This document shows positions 54,897 to 63,552 of a DNA stretch of 64,000 nucleotides, piece by piece. The translations under genes were made by a program, and so were the position numbers. The DNA comes from Bradyrhizobium sp. 149 (GTDB taxonomy: Bacteria; Pseudomonadota; Alphaproteobacteria; Rhizobiales; Xanthobacteraceae). Below the pieces are notes generated by a model that was not told the origin of the DNA, did no database searches, and saw only the letters and a program-made list of their open reading frames with translations. Every line of letters begins with the position of its first letter. The stretch's first letter is position 1. Location: positions 182,861-246,860 of the forward strand of contig NZ_JADPKK010000015.1 in the NCBI RefSeq assembly GCF_023073915.1, read 5' to 3'.

Positions 54897-55628
54897 CTAA
54901 AGCCGCTCGCTAAGCGCGAGCTTGTAGCCGACGCCGGTGACGGTGGTGATCACGGGCGTGCCGCTGCCGACGAGCTTGCGGCGCAGCCTCGCCACCAAGG
55001 CATCAACGGTGCGGATGTCGACCTCGGCCTGGCGGTTGCTGACGACCTCGATCAGATAGTCGCGGCTGAGTGGCCTGCCGTCGGCACCAACGAGTGCCGC
55101 GAGCAGGTCGAATTCGGCACGCGTCAGCGCCACCGGCTTGCCGTCGCTGCCAAGCAGCTCGCGCCGCGTCAGGTCGATGATCCAGTCGCCGAAGGCGATC
55201 GAATTGTGGCTGCGCGCAGCCTTGCGGTCGATCGAGCGCCGCCGCAGCACGCTGCGCGCGCGCGCGAGCAGCTCGCGCAAATTGATCGGCTTGGTGACGT
55301 AATGGTCGCCCGCGATCTCGAGGCCGAGGATGCGATCGACGTCGGTGTCGCGGCGCGTCACGAAGATGATGCCCGCGTTGCTGGTCGCCTGGATCTCCTT
55401 GGCGAGATCGAAGCCGTCGCCGTCAGGCAGCTGCAGGTCGAGAAAGACGAGATCGGTCCGCGCCCGCAGCGCCTGGCGGCATTCTGCGCAGGAGCCGGCG
55501 CCGACCACGTCGAAATTGTTCTCGCTGAAATAACCCACCAGCATCGTCCGCGTCACCGGATCGTCCTCGACGACGATCAGCCGCTCGCGGCCAGCGACAC
55601 GCAAGTCCTGAAGTGCGGCATCAGCCAC
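54897..55628 (-). CDS. Two-component response regulator, OmpR family
   Basis: Regulator of about 243 aa. The receiver domain (about 15-128) has the acidic start IVVEDDPVTR, phospho-acceptor aspartate in LVFLDLQLPDGDGFDL and the lysine in DHYVTKPINLRELL. The C-terminal winged helix (about 150-240) includes LTRAEFDLLAALVGADGRPL and RTVDALVARLRRKL. No histidine kinase gene is adjacent. The frame stays open to 55775, but I chose the GTG at 55628, which has AGGA 11 bases upstream; the region before it carries a palindrome (55694-55709) and looks non-coding. Confidence 0.88.
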   Translation of the reverse strand: MADAALQDLRVAGRERLIVVEDDPVTRTMLVGYFSENNFDVVGAGSCAECRQALRARTDLVFLDLQLPDGDGFDLAKEIQATSNAGIIFVTRRDTDVDRILGLEIAGDHYVTKPINLRELLARARSVLRRRSIDRKAARSHNSIAFGDWIIDLTRRELLGSDGKPVALTRAEFDLLAALVGADGRPLSRDYLIEVVSNRQAEVDIRTVDALVARLRRKLVGSGTPVITTVTGVGYKLALSERL

Positions 55629-55965
55629 GATGTTGGTTGTCCTGTGTGCCTGCGGGCCGGCCTGAGAGCTCAGGCCGCCGAGCACGTCGCCATGTGAACG
55701 TACATTCACGACTTGTTCGAGCCCCCTCGAATTGCCTGCTGCAATACTAGGCGCGTTATCGCGCCCAAACAACATTGGTCATGATCCAGCCGTATTAAGT
55801 ATGAATTGGCCCACAATTCCCATCCCGCGCATCAGATTCGGAGAGCGCCCCTGCACAAGCGGCAGCTGGGCGTGGCTGAAGCCCGCGCGGCCCGCGGCCG
55901 CTTGCCCCGCCAAGAGCTTCAAATCTACTGTGCGCCCCGAAAAGTCTGAACCAGGAGGTGGCGCC
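55629..55965. promoter_or_regulatory. Divergent promoter region with a 16-base palindrome
   Basis: The gap between the response regulator and the MBL-fold gene. GTGAAcGTACaTTCAC at 55694-55709 is a palindrome except for one symmetric pair, a good candidate for a regulator site. AGGAGG at 55953-55958 is the ribosome binding site of the MBL gene. No other structure was found. Confidence 0.5.
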
Positions 55966-56814
55966 ATGGAAGTCATACTGCTCGGCACCGGCGGCCCGCG
56001 CCCGGATCCCCGCCGCATGGCGACGACCACGCTGATCAGGCTCGGCGACGAAAACATCCTGATCGACGCAGGCCGCGGCGTCATGGTGCAGCTCAGCAAG
56101 GCTGGCGTGCCGCTCGGCTCCATCAACACGGTCTTTCTCACCCATCACCATTTCGACCACATCGGCGACCTCTACGATGTGATGCTCAATTCGTGGATGC
56201 ACGGGCGCAAGGACGATTTGCGCATCTATGGACCGCCGGATACCGAACGGCTCGTCAATACGCTGGTCACGCAGGTCTACGACAAGGACATCACCTGGCG
56301 CGATCAGGGCGAGCCGAGCTTCGGCGGCTGGAAACCGGTCGTCGCGACCGACATTATACCGGGCCCTGTTCTCGATACCGGGCGCTGGAAGATCAGCGCC
56401 GAGCTGGTCTCGCATGGCGACGGTCTCGACATGCCGCCGGCCTTCCTCGCACGCTGGATGTGTCTCGGCTATCGCTTCGAGGCGCAGGGCAAGGTCATTG
56501 CCATTTCCGGCGACACGGTGCCTTGCCCCGGTCTCGAGCGGCTGGCTGAGGGAGCCGACCTGCTGGTCCAGTGCTGCTTTCTCGCCACGCCGGAGATCGA
56601 CAACGAGCACTTGCGACGTCTTGCGAAATTCACGATCGCCTGCGGCGATACGGTCGGCAAGGTCGCGGCCAGCGCTCGCGTCAAGAAGCTCGCGCTGACC
56701 CATCACCGGCCGCGCACCGACGATTCCATGCTGAACGCGCTGCTTGCGGATGTCAGGCGAGACTATGCGGGTCCCGTCGTACTCGGCGAGGACCTCACGC
56801 GGATCGAGGTCTGA
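55966..56814 (+). CDS. Metallo-beta-lactamase-fold hydrolase (RNase Z/arylsulfatase-like)
   Basis: Metal-dependent hydrolase of 282 aa. The N terminus MEVILLGTGGPRPDPRRMAT and the zinc motif FLTHHHFDHIGDLYDV are typical of the RNase Z/ElaC-like branch of the MBL superfamily, and AISGDTVPCPG holds the bridging aspartate; the last histidine is in LALTHHRPRTDD. It lacks a clear tRNA-binding arm, so it is not a confident RNase Z. AGGAGG precedes the ATG by seven bases. The aldose-epimerase gene converges on it. Confidence 0.87.
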   Translation: MEVILLGTGGPRPDPRRMATTTLIRLGDENILIDAGRGVMVQLSKAGVPLGSINTVFLTHHHFDHIGDLYDVMLNSWMHGRKDDLRIYGPPDTERLVNTLVTQVYDKDITWRDQGEPSFGGWKPVVATDIIPGPVLDTGRWKISAELVSHGDGLDMPPAFLARWMCLGYRFEAQGKVIAISGDTVPCPGLERLAEGADLLVQCCFLATPEIDNEHLRRLAKFTIACGDTVGKVAASARVKKLALTHHRPRTDDSMLNALLADVRRDYAGPVVLGEDLTRIEV

Positions 56815-56842
56815 GAACTAAAGATGCGAAGGCCGACCGGCC

Positions 56843-57733
56843 TCAGGACGATCCAACCTCGACCCGGAACGACAAAAGCTCTTCTGCGCCGGCGGCGATG
56901 TGCATCATGCCCGGCTTGTCGCTGAACTCGCCATCGAAGCCGGCGGGACTGGCATAGCCGCGCCAGGGCTCGATGCAGAGGAACGGCGCACCCGATGGTT
57001 TCGACCAGACGCCAAGCTCGCGAAAGCCGCGCCATGACATTTTCAACCACGGCCCGGTGGATGCGCCCTGCCCCGCGGCATAGCGGACCGAATTGCTTGC
57101 GATCCGTTCGAAGATGATCGCGTCGTCGACGAACAGGGATTCGGACAAGGGCAGCACTGTGCCGTTCACGGGGCTTGGCTCCGTTGCGGCGCGCAGCAAG
57201 CCGCCATCAAGACGGCGGACGGGAGATGGCTCTGCATTCGCGAAGGTCAGCGCATAGCTCTCCTTCGCCAGCTTTGGCTGGAGCGGCCAATTGAAAGCGG
57301 GATGGCCGCCGAGCGAGGCCGGCAATGTCTCCTTGCCGGTGTTCGCGATCACGAGTGATAGATCGAGACCGGATTCATCGAGCGCATAGGTTGCCGTCAG
57401 GCGGAACGCGAAGGGGTAGAGCGCGCGCGTCGTCTCGCTGTCTTCGAGCACCAGGACACAGCGACTTTCGCCGCGTTCCGCCCACGCAAAGCGGCTGTCA
57501 CGCGCGAATCCGTGCTGGGTCATCCGGTACGTCCTGCCCCGGTGCCGCAATTCGTCGTTGGCCAGACGCCCGACGATCGGAAACAGCAGCGGCGCATGGC
57601 GCGGCCAGGCCGGCTCCGCCTGCCAGACGAATTCGACGCCGGCATCGCTCGTCAGCGAACACATCTCGGCGCCTTGCGCCTTGATGGTCGCGGTGAGCCC
57701 GCGGCTGCGCAAGCTGTGAACATCCTCACTCAT
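56843..57733 (-). CDS. Aldose 1-epimerase family protein
   Basis: Protein of 296 aa of the galactose-mutarotase-like fold. It begins MSEDVHSLRSRGLTATIKAQ and has the family segments GVEFVWQAEPAWPRHAPLLF, PIVGRLANDELRHRGRTYRM and SLGGHPAFNWPLQPKLAKES. The histidines in MTQHGFARDSRF and GGHPAFNW are those expected at the sugar site. It belongs to the LacX/YeaD-like branch, which acts on hexose or hexose-6-phosphate anomers. The 28-base gap separates it from the convergent MBL gene. Confidence 0.85.
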   Translation of the reverse strand: MSEDVHSLRSRGLTATIKAQGAEMCSLTSDAGVEFVWQAEPAWPRHAPLLFPIVGRLANDELRHRGRTYRMTQHGFARDSRFAWAERGESRCVLVLEDSETTRALYPFAFRLTATYALDESGLDLSLVIANTGKETLPASLGGHPAFNWPLQPKLAKESYALTFANAEPSPVRRLDGGLLRAATEPSPVNGTVLPLSESLFVDDAIIFERIASNSVRYAAGQGASTGPWLKMSWRGFRELGVWSKPSGAPFLCIEPWRGYASPAGFDGEFSDKPGMMHIAAGAEELLSFRVEVGSS

Positions 57734-58313
57734 CCCATAGCCTCACCCTCATGCTCTCACCTTGGTCGATCAAGCTCAGCTTTCACCAGGCGTCGCATTG
57801 GCTCAGGCCCGCCCCTGCAAACAGGGAAATGAACAGTGAAAACATGGCACACCCGTCCGGCCGCGTCCAAGTCGAAAGACCCGAAAACATCGGCAAGCAG
57901 CGATGCAGGATGCACCAGGTGAAACGAACCAGGGATTTTCTTCGGTACTAACAGGGAAAAGAAGGGTGTTCTACGCGCGCTGGGCGAGCATCAGGACCGA
58001 CGCATTGCGTGCGCACCCGTCGCATTCGCCTATGTCGCTGGCCGACCGGCGCTAAATCTATGGCTGGGTCGCTGATGCCGTGCACCGCCCTTCGGACGAT
58101 GGTGTTGGGCGACACTGGCACCCAGCAATGCAATTGGAATCCCGCTCGTTGGGATTCCTCCTGCTTCCGTATGATTAGCTACAGTTCATCTTCTACAGCT
58201 CAAAGCTCTTTTCATAACTGACCACTCGATTGGCTTGCGAGGCGCGGCGAAATCAGGCTTGGCGCATCACGTCCATCTGGCGAAGAGACTGGCCGTGCAC
58301 ACCGGAGCCGCCC
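57734..58313. other. Intergenic stretch, no gene recognised
   Basis: 580 bases between the aldose-epimerase start and the end of the giant repeat gene. The only structure seen is GGAATCCC (58136-58143) pairing with GGGATTCC (58151-58158) over a 7-base loop, without a T-run. No RNA gene or supported reading frame was found. Confidence 0.45.
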
Positions 58314-61300
58314 TCAGGTAAACATGAAGTAGTCGCTGTGAAGGTTGGCGACCGTGGATCCCTTGATGAGGATCGTATCGTGGCTGTCCAGCGTGATCAG
58401 CACATCCGAACCCTGCTGGGCCATGTGAAGATCGTTGAAGCTTGCAGCAAGCGAGGAGCTGACCGCGATCTTGTCCGTGCCGGTGGAAGTATCGGTGTTG
58501 AAGCTGTAGATCGTGTCATTGCCGCCCTGATAGGTCACGGTGCCACCGTTGGTGGAGCGGAAGTAGAACGTGTCGTTGCCCGCACCGCCCGCAAGCTTCA
58601 GATTGTCAGCATAGGCATAGACCTCTTGGGCCCCGCTGGTGTGCGTATATTCGCGCATCGTCAGGTTACCGCTCACATTGATCGTGTCGGTGCGGATATC
58701 GCCGGTCCCATCCTGGCTGTAATAGTCGACCGCACGGGAGCCGTCGGCCTTGACGAGCGTGTGGTTGAGGATCGCGCCGGTGCTGGAATAGTTGGAGATG
58801 TCCTTGCTGCCGTCCGTATTGTGTTTCTCCAGGTAATCGTAGCTGCCGTCGGAGTGGAGCCGCTCGATGAGCGTCACGCTGCCGCTGGCATCGTAGGCCT
58901 GGTGGGTCGACGTGTAGGACTGACCGGTGATTTGATAGGCATAGGCCTCCGTCGAGCCGTCCGTATGGACGACATTGTCCTTTGTCAGAACGCCGCCCGT
59001 ATAGGTCTTGTTCTCCGAGCTGCCGTCCACATTGGCCGTGTACTCGGTCAGCTTGTAGCCCGTCGCCGTGTCATAGGTCTTCGTCGTGGTGCCGGTCGAG
59101 ATGACCGAGACCTCCGTACTCAGTTTGCCGGCACCGGTATAGTAGTCGTAGAGCTTGGAACCATCGGCGTTGTACACCGCCTTGTAGTCGTAGCTACCGT
59201 CGGCATGGAAGCGTTCGACAAGAGTGACGCTACCGCTGGCGTCGCTGGTCTGATGCGTCGAGGTGTAGGATTGGCCGGTGATCTGGTAGACATAGGCATC
59301 TGACGAGCCGTCCTTGTGAAGGACATTGTCCTTCGTCAGCACACCGCCCGTGTAGGTCTTGTTCTCCGCGCTGCCGTCCACATACGCAATGTAGTCCGTG
59401 AGCTTGTAGCCGGTCGCGGCGTCGTAGGTCGTGGTCGTGGTGCTGGCCGACGTGACGGTCACCTCGGAACTGTGAAGCCCCGCGCTCGTATAGTAGTCGT
59501 AGACCTTGGAGCCATCCGCATTGTAGGCCAACTTGTACTGGTAGCTGCCGTCAGCGTGGAAGCGCTCGATCAGCGTCACCTTGCCGCTCGCGTCGCCAAC
59601 CTGATGAGTGGTCGTGTAGGACTGGCCGGTGATGTTGTAGATGTAGACCTCGGACGATCCGTCCTTGTGGAGGACATTGTCCTTCATCAGCACGCCGTTG
59701 GTATAGACCTTGTTGTCGGCGCCGCCGCCCACGTAGGCCGTATAGACGACGAGCTTGTTGCCCGTCGCCGTGTCATAGGTCGTTGTCGCGGTGGCAGTCG
59801 AGGTGACGACCACTTCGGAGCTGCGAACGCCCGTGCTCGTGTAGTAGTCGTAGACCTTCGAGCCGTCCGCGTTGTAGGCCACCTTGTACTGGTAGCTGCC
59901 GTCGGCGTGGAAACGCTCGATCAGCGTCACCTTGCCGCTGGCGTCGCTCACCTGATGGGTCGTCGTGTAGGACTGGCCGGCGATGTTGTAGATGTAGACC
60001 TCGGACGATCCGTCCTTGTTGCGGACGTTGTCCTTCATCAGCACGCCGTTGGTATAGACCTTGTTGTCGGCGCTGCCGTCCACATTGGCCGTATAGACAA
60101 CGAGCTTGTTGCCGGTCGCCGTGTCATAGGTCGTCGTCGTGGTGCCGGTCGAGGTGATGACCACCTCATTGCTGTGAGCGCCCGCGCTCGTATAGTAGTC
60201 GTAAACCTTCGAGCCGTCCGCGTTGTAGGTCACCTTGTACTGATAGCTGCCGTCGGCATGGAATCGCTCGATCAGCGTCACCTTGCCGCTGGCGTCAGTC
60301 ACCTGATGGGTCGACGTGTAGGACTGGCCGGTGACGTTGTAGACATAGACCTCGGCCGAACCGTCCTTGTGGAGGACGTTGTCCTTCGTCAGCACGCCGT
60401 TGGCGTAGACCTTGTTATCGGCGCTGCCATCGACGTTGGCCGTGTAGACGACGAGCTTGTTGCCCGTCGCGGTGTCATAGGTCGTCGTCGTGGTGCCGGT
60501 CGAGGTGATGACCACTTCGGAGCTCCGAAAACCCGTGCTCGTGTAGTAGTCGTAGACCTTGGAACCGTCGCTGTTATATGCAGCCTTGTATTGATAGCTG
60601 CCGTCGGCGTGGAAGCGCTCGATCAGCGCCACCTTGCCGCCGGCGTCGGTCACCTGATGGGTCGATGTGTAGGACTGGCCGGCGATGTTGTAGACGTAGA
60701 CTTCGGACGAGCCGTCCGTGTGAAGGACGTTGTCCTTCATCAGCACGCCGTTGGTATAGACCCTGTCGTCGGCGCTACCGTCCGCATTGTCGGTATGGAC
60801 CCGGAGCTTGTATCCGGTCGCAGCGTCATAGGTGGTCGTGACCGTGCTGGACGAGGTCACGCTGACTTCCGTGGTCAGCGCACCGGTGCTGCTGTAGTAG
60901 TCGTAAACCTTGGAACCGTCGCTGTTATATGCAGCCTTGTACTGATAGCTGCCATCGGCGTGGAAGCGCTCGATCAGCGTGACGTTGCCACTCGCATCGT
61001 AGGCCGTGTGCTGTGACGTGTAGGCCTGGCCGGTGATGCCGTAGTGATAATAGTCCAGCTGCCCGTCGACCTGCGTGATGCTTTTCGAGATGAGGGTGCG
61101 GCTGCCATCGTACCCCCAAACGGTGGTCTCGGTCAGGGAACCGGTGGCGTCGAAATCCTGTTCCTTGGTCCAGCCGACGCCACTCCACGTGACGGAGAAG
61201 GAATAGCCGCCGTCGATCTTCGACAGCAGATTGCCATAATGGGCAATGGCGTATTGCATGGTCTGGGTCGACGAGATGGCCAGAACATGCGAGTCGCTCA

Positions 61301-62636
61301 AAGTCACCTTGTCCAGCCCGGTGGCATTCACCAGAGTGTCCATCTGTGCGACGAACTCGGCCGACGTCATCGTAAGCGCGCTGTCGACCGTCGTCGGGGT
61401 TTCGCCCACGGCCGACGACGCGCGAACTTCGATGACCAGCGGATGATCGCTGAGGCCGACCTGGATCGAGCTCGTGTTGTAATACACCGCAATCGGGTCC
61501 GTACCCTGCAGCGGGTCATAGACGTAGATGGTGTTTTCCACCTGCCCGAACTGGATGGTAACGGACGTGACCGGCGTGGTGATTTCGGTCTGGCTCGCAC
61601 TGTCCCATACGCGCGTATCGGCCCATACGACGAGGTCGCTGACGCTGCCTGACTTGTTCATCAGCATCGTATGGGTGTTGCTGGGCGCGTTAGACAGCGT
61701 GTAGCTCAGATCCGTGCCGGTATGAGCGGTGCCGTTGTCACCATGGCCCAGGATGGTCGTCAGATTGTGGACGGCGACAGCAGCTTCCTTCGGGGTTCCG
61801 TCGACGTTGAAGAGACCGAAATGCGCTTCCTTGTCGCCGCGCGTCGCCGAGGACGGCGAATTGAACAGCTCGTAGATATAGGTGGCGGAGGATCCGTTTT
61901 CATACGCCAACAGAAGGTTGGAGATCACCAGCTTCGCCTGCGCGTCCTCGTTTGCGCCGACGCCGGTGACGCTCGTCAACGTCGTATAACCGGTCTCCGT
62001 CACGATGACCGGATCGTTCGTCGAGATATTCTGCGCCAGACGAAGGTCGTCTTCGATCTGGCCGTCGGCGAGCGCGCCGGTCTGCACGTAGACGTGGGCG
62101 TTCGCCGCGTCCGAATAGGCGCTCATATCGCCAACGACGGCGTTGGTCGCATCCGTCTGGTAGCCGATGCTGAAATTGACCACGGTGACGTCGCTGAGAG
62201 CGCCGTTGGCTTTCACGGCCGTATAGAGCGCCTGCTGAAATGCCGCCGCGCCTTCCAGCGAAGTCAGCCCGTTATAAGAAAAGGAGTTGAGATTGGCTTC
62301 GTTGATGCCTTCAATCGACAGCAGGGCGCCCGGATGTTCCGCCTTGAACTCGGCAAGAGCGGCGACATAGCTGGCCAGCCCGCTGCTGCCCGACTCTGGC
62401 AGCGTGTAAGCCACGCGAAAATCGAAAGAGACACCCGCATTGGCAAGCGCGTCGATGACGGCGTTTGCGTGCCCGATTGCGTTGTAGGAGTCGCGGACGT
62501 GACTGATGCCCAGATAGTTCAGGCTGTTGATGATAACGCTGGAGTTTGTGTATGCGTCCGTGTAGGCGCCCGCATTGGTGTTGATACCGAGAGAATTCAG
62601 AAAGCTCGATGCAGTGGTAACCGTCGCGTTCGACAT
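58314..62636 (-). CDS. Giant secreted protein: clan-A glycoside-hydrolase-like domain, 117-aa tandem repeats, RTX-like C terminus
   Basis: Protein of 1440 aa. Residues 1-300 look like a clan-A glycoside hydrolase barrel: the acid/base E113 is in SIEGINEANL and the nucleophile E214 in VIVTETGYTT, 101 residues apart as in that clan. A beta domain follows to about 405 and a linker to about 540. From about 540 there are six repeats of exactly 117 residues and a degenerate seventh, each with ERFHADGSYQYK, YNADGSKVYDYY, TTTTYDTATGNKL and DGSSEVYVYN. The C terminus has GGAGNDTFYF and GGNDTIYSFN, and ends HSDYFMFT, the pattern of RTX type I secretion. There is no N-terminal signal. The role in exopolysaccharide processing is inferred from neighbour ugd and the rhizobial ExsH/Ply enzymes. 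Confidence 0.82.
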   Translation of the reverse strand: MSNATVTTASSFLNSLGINTNAGAYTDAYTNSSVIINSLNYLGISHVRDSYNAIGHANAVIDALANAGVSFDFRVAYTLPESGSSGLASYVAALAEFKAEHPGALLSIEGINEANLNSFSYNGLTSLEGAAAFQQALYTAVKANGALSDVTVVNFSIGYQTDATNAVVGDMSAYSDAANAHVYVQTGALADGQIEDDLRLAQNISTNDPVIVTETGYTTLTSVTGVGANEDAQAKLVISNLLLAYENGSSATYIYELFNSPSSATRGDKEAHFGLFNVDGTPKEAAVAVHNLTTILGHGDNGTAHTGTDLSYTLSNAPSNTHTMLMNKSGSVSDLVVWADTRVWDSASQTEITTPVTSVTIQFGQVENTIYVYDPLQGTDPIAVYYNTSSIQVGLSDHPLVIEVRASSAVGETPTTVDSALTMTSAEFVAQMDTLVNATGLDKVTLSDSHVLAISSTQTMQYAIAHYGNLLSKIDGGYSFSVTWSGVGWTKEQDFDATGSLTETTVWGYDGSRTLISKSITQVDGQLDYYHYGITGQAYTSQHTAYDASGNVTLIERFHADGSYQYKAAYNSDGSKVYDYYSSTGALTTEVSVTSSSTVTTTYDAATGYKLRVHTDNADGSADDRVYTNGVLMKDNVLHTDGSSEVYVYNIAGQSYTSTHQVTDAGGKVALIERFHADGSYQYKAAYNSDGSKVYDYYTSTGFRSSEVVITSTGTTTTTYDTATGNKLVVYTANVDGSADNKVYANGVLTKDNVLHKDGSAEVYVYNVTGQSYTSTHQVTDASGKVTLIERFHADGSYQYKVTYNADGSKVYDYYTSAGAHSNEVVITSTGTTTTTYDTATGNKLVVYTANVDGSADNKVYTNGVLMKDNVRNKDGSSEVYIYNIAGQSYTTTHQVSDASGKVTLIERFHADGSYQYKVAYNADGSKVYDYYTSTGVRSSEVVVTSTATATTTYDTATGNKLVVYTAYVGGGADNKVYTNGVLMKDNVLHKDGSSEVYIYNITGQSYTTTHQVGDASGKVTLIERFHADGSYQYKLAYNADGSKVYDYYTSAGLHSSEVTVTSASTTTTTYDAATGYKLTDYIAYVDGSAENKTYTGGVLTKDNVLHKDGSSDAYVYQITGQSYTSTHQTSDASGSVTLVERFHADGSYDYKAVYNADGSKLYDYYTGAGKLSTEVSVISTGTTTKTYDTATGYKLTEYTANVDGSSENKTYTGGVLTKDNVVHTDGSTEAYAYQITGQSYTSTHQAYDASGSVTLIERLHSDGSYDYLEKHNTDGSKDISNYSSTGAILNHTLVKADGSRAVDYYSQDGTGDIRTDTINVSGNLTMREYTHTSGAQEVYAYADNLKLAGGAGNDTFYFRSTNGGTVTYQGGNDTIYSFNTDTSTGTDKIAVSSSLAASFNDLHMAQQGSDVLITLDSHDTILIKGSTVANLHSDYFMFT
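58912..61368 (-). repeat. 351-bp tandem repeat array inside the giant gene
   Basis: The unit boundary sequence GTGTAGG(A/C) recurs at 58912, 59263, 59614, 59965, 60316, 60667 and 61018, each exactly 351 bases from the last. The units are in frame (117 codons), with no insertion or deletion in any copy. Four central copies are the most alike, and the end copies diverge most. The right-hand bound is approximate because the first copy fades into the linker. Confidence 0.85.
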
Positions 62637-63552
62637 TTAGAGTGCCCCCATTTCCATGGAGCGCAGACTGGCAGTCACTCCTAAGAAAACCGACTTCAAG
62701 AAAGCTAAAATTGTCAGGCTTTCCGCCCAAATTTTCAGCGGTTCGCGCACATCAGTGATGCTCCTTCAATCAAGTTCCACGGCGGAACAAAAACATCACG
62801 ATTGCACATTCGCTCGCGCGCGCGATCAACGACGCTCGCCGCGCCGAAGCGACGGCACGTCGCGCGCTCTTCTGCGCAAGCAGCCTGATGATTTCAGCGA
62901 TGTAGGGAACTAACCTTGCCCGCCGCCATTCGCGACATCCATCGCACGTCACTTTGCGCACAGAGTGATGATCCTGGGGCGCCGAGATGTCCTTGCGCTG
63001 GCGATGGCGAGGCGCGGTGCGCCTCGCGCGGCAGGCGCAATCTGAGATTGTAAACGTCCGCGCCCGCGATAACTCTCGCTTAGCACGAATCTATATCTCT
63101 GTTCTACCTGGGACTGAATCGATGCTGACGTCGGATGGACAAGGCTGGTTCCGGAGTAGCACTGAACGGACATCACGCGCGGCAAGGTGCACGGGCGCCG
63201 AAGCGGATGGTTGCATTCCCAGCGGAGGCGCTGTTGGTGCGGCGGTCGTCCTCTGGCCTACCGCGGCAAGAGCCCTATCACGGCAAGAGCCGGACCATCG
63301 GTTCCGGCAAACAGCCGTGCCGCCGCTTGCTTCCAAATGCCTCAAACAAATGCCGTCGTCCGAACAAAGCGACTGTGCGAACAAACGTCCGGTCTGGCCG
63401 ACAAAGACCTCCTGGGATCGTTCTTCGCTCCATTCGGAAGGCGGACCGTAGCCACGACGGAAGCCACTCTCAGCTTCGATGGTCGTTGTGCTTCCATTTG
63501 ATGGTGACGGAAACGACGGAACAATTGATGTTCCCGCGGTTATAGGGGCGGG
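62637..63552. other. Long intergenic region upstream of the giant gene
   Basis: 916 bases between the giant gene start and the ugd end. No supported reading frame or RNA gene was found, though the stretch must hold the giant gene promoter. GGGGG nine bases before the ATG is a possible ribosome binding site. CGGCAAGAGCC occurs twice within 30 bases near 63262 and 63279. Plus-strand frames of 100-150 codons here have no motif or natural composition. Confidence 0.45.

Noticed and set aside
58136..58158. Intrinsic terminator of the giant gene
   Set aside because: The 8-base stem has no T-run and lies about 155 bases after the stop codon.
59316..61016. Long plus-strand open frame of 566 codons over the repeat array
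   Set aside because: It is antisense to the giant gene, and its regular Val/Arg/Gly-rich repeats just mirror the 351-bp array. There is no ribosome binding site or family pattern.
62987..63451. Plus-strand frame of 154 codons upstream of the giant gene
   Set aside because: No recognised motif, no ribosome binding site, and overlapping frames on both strands are equally open; more likely non-coding.
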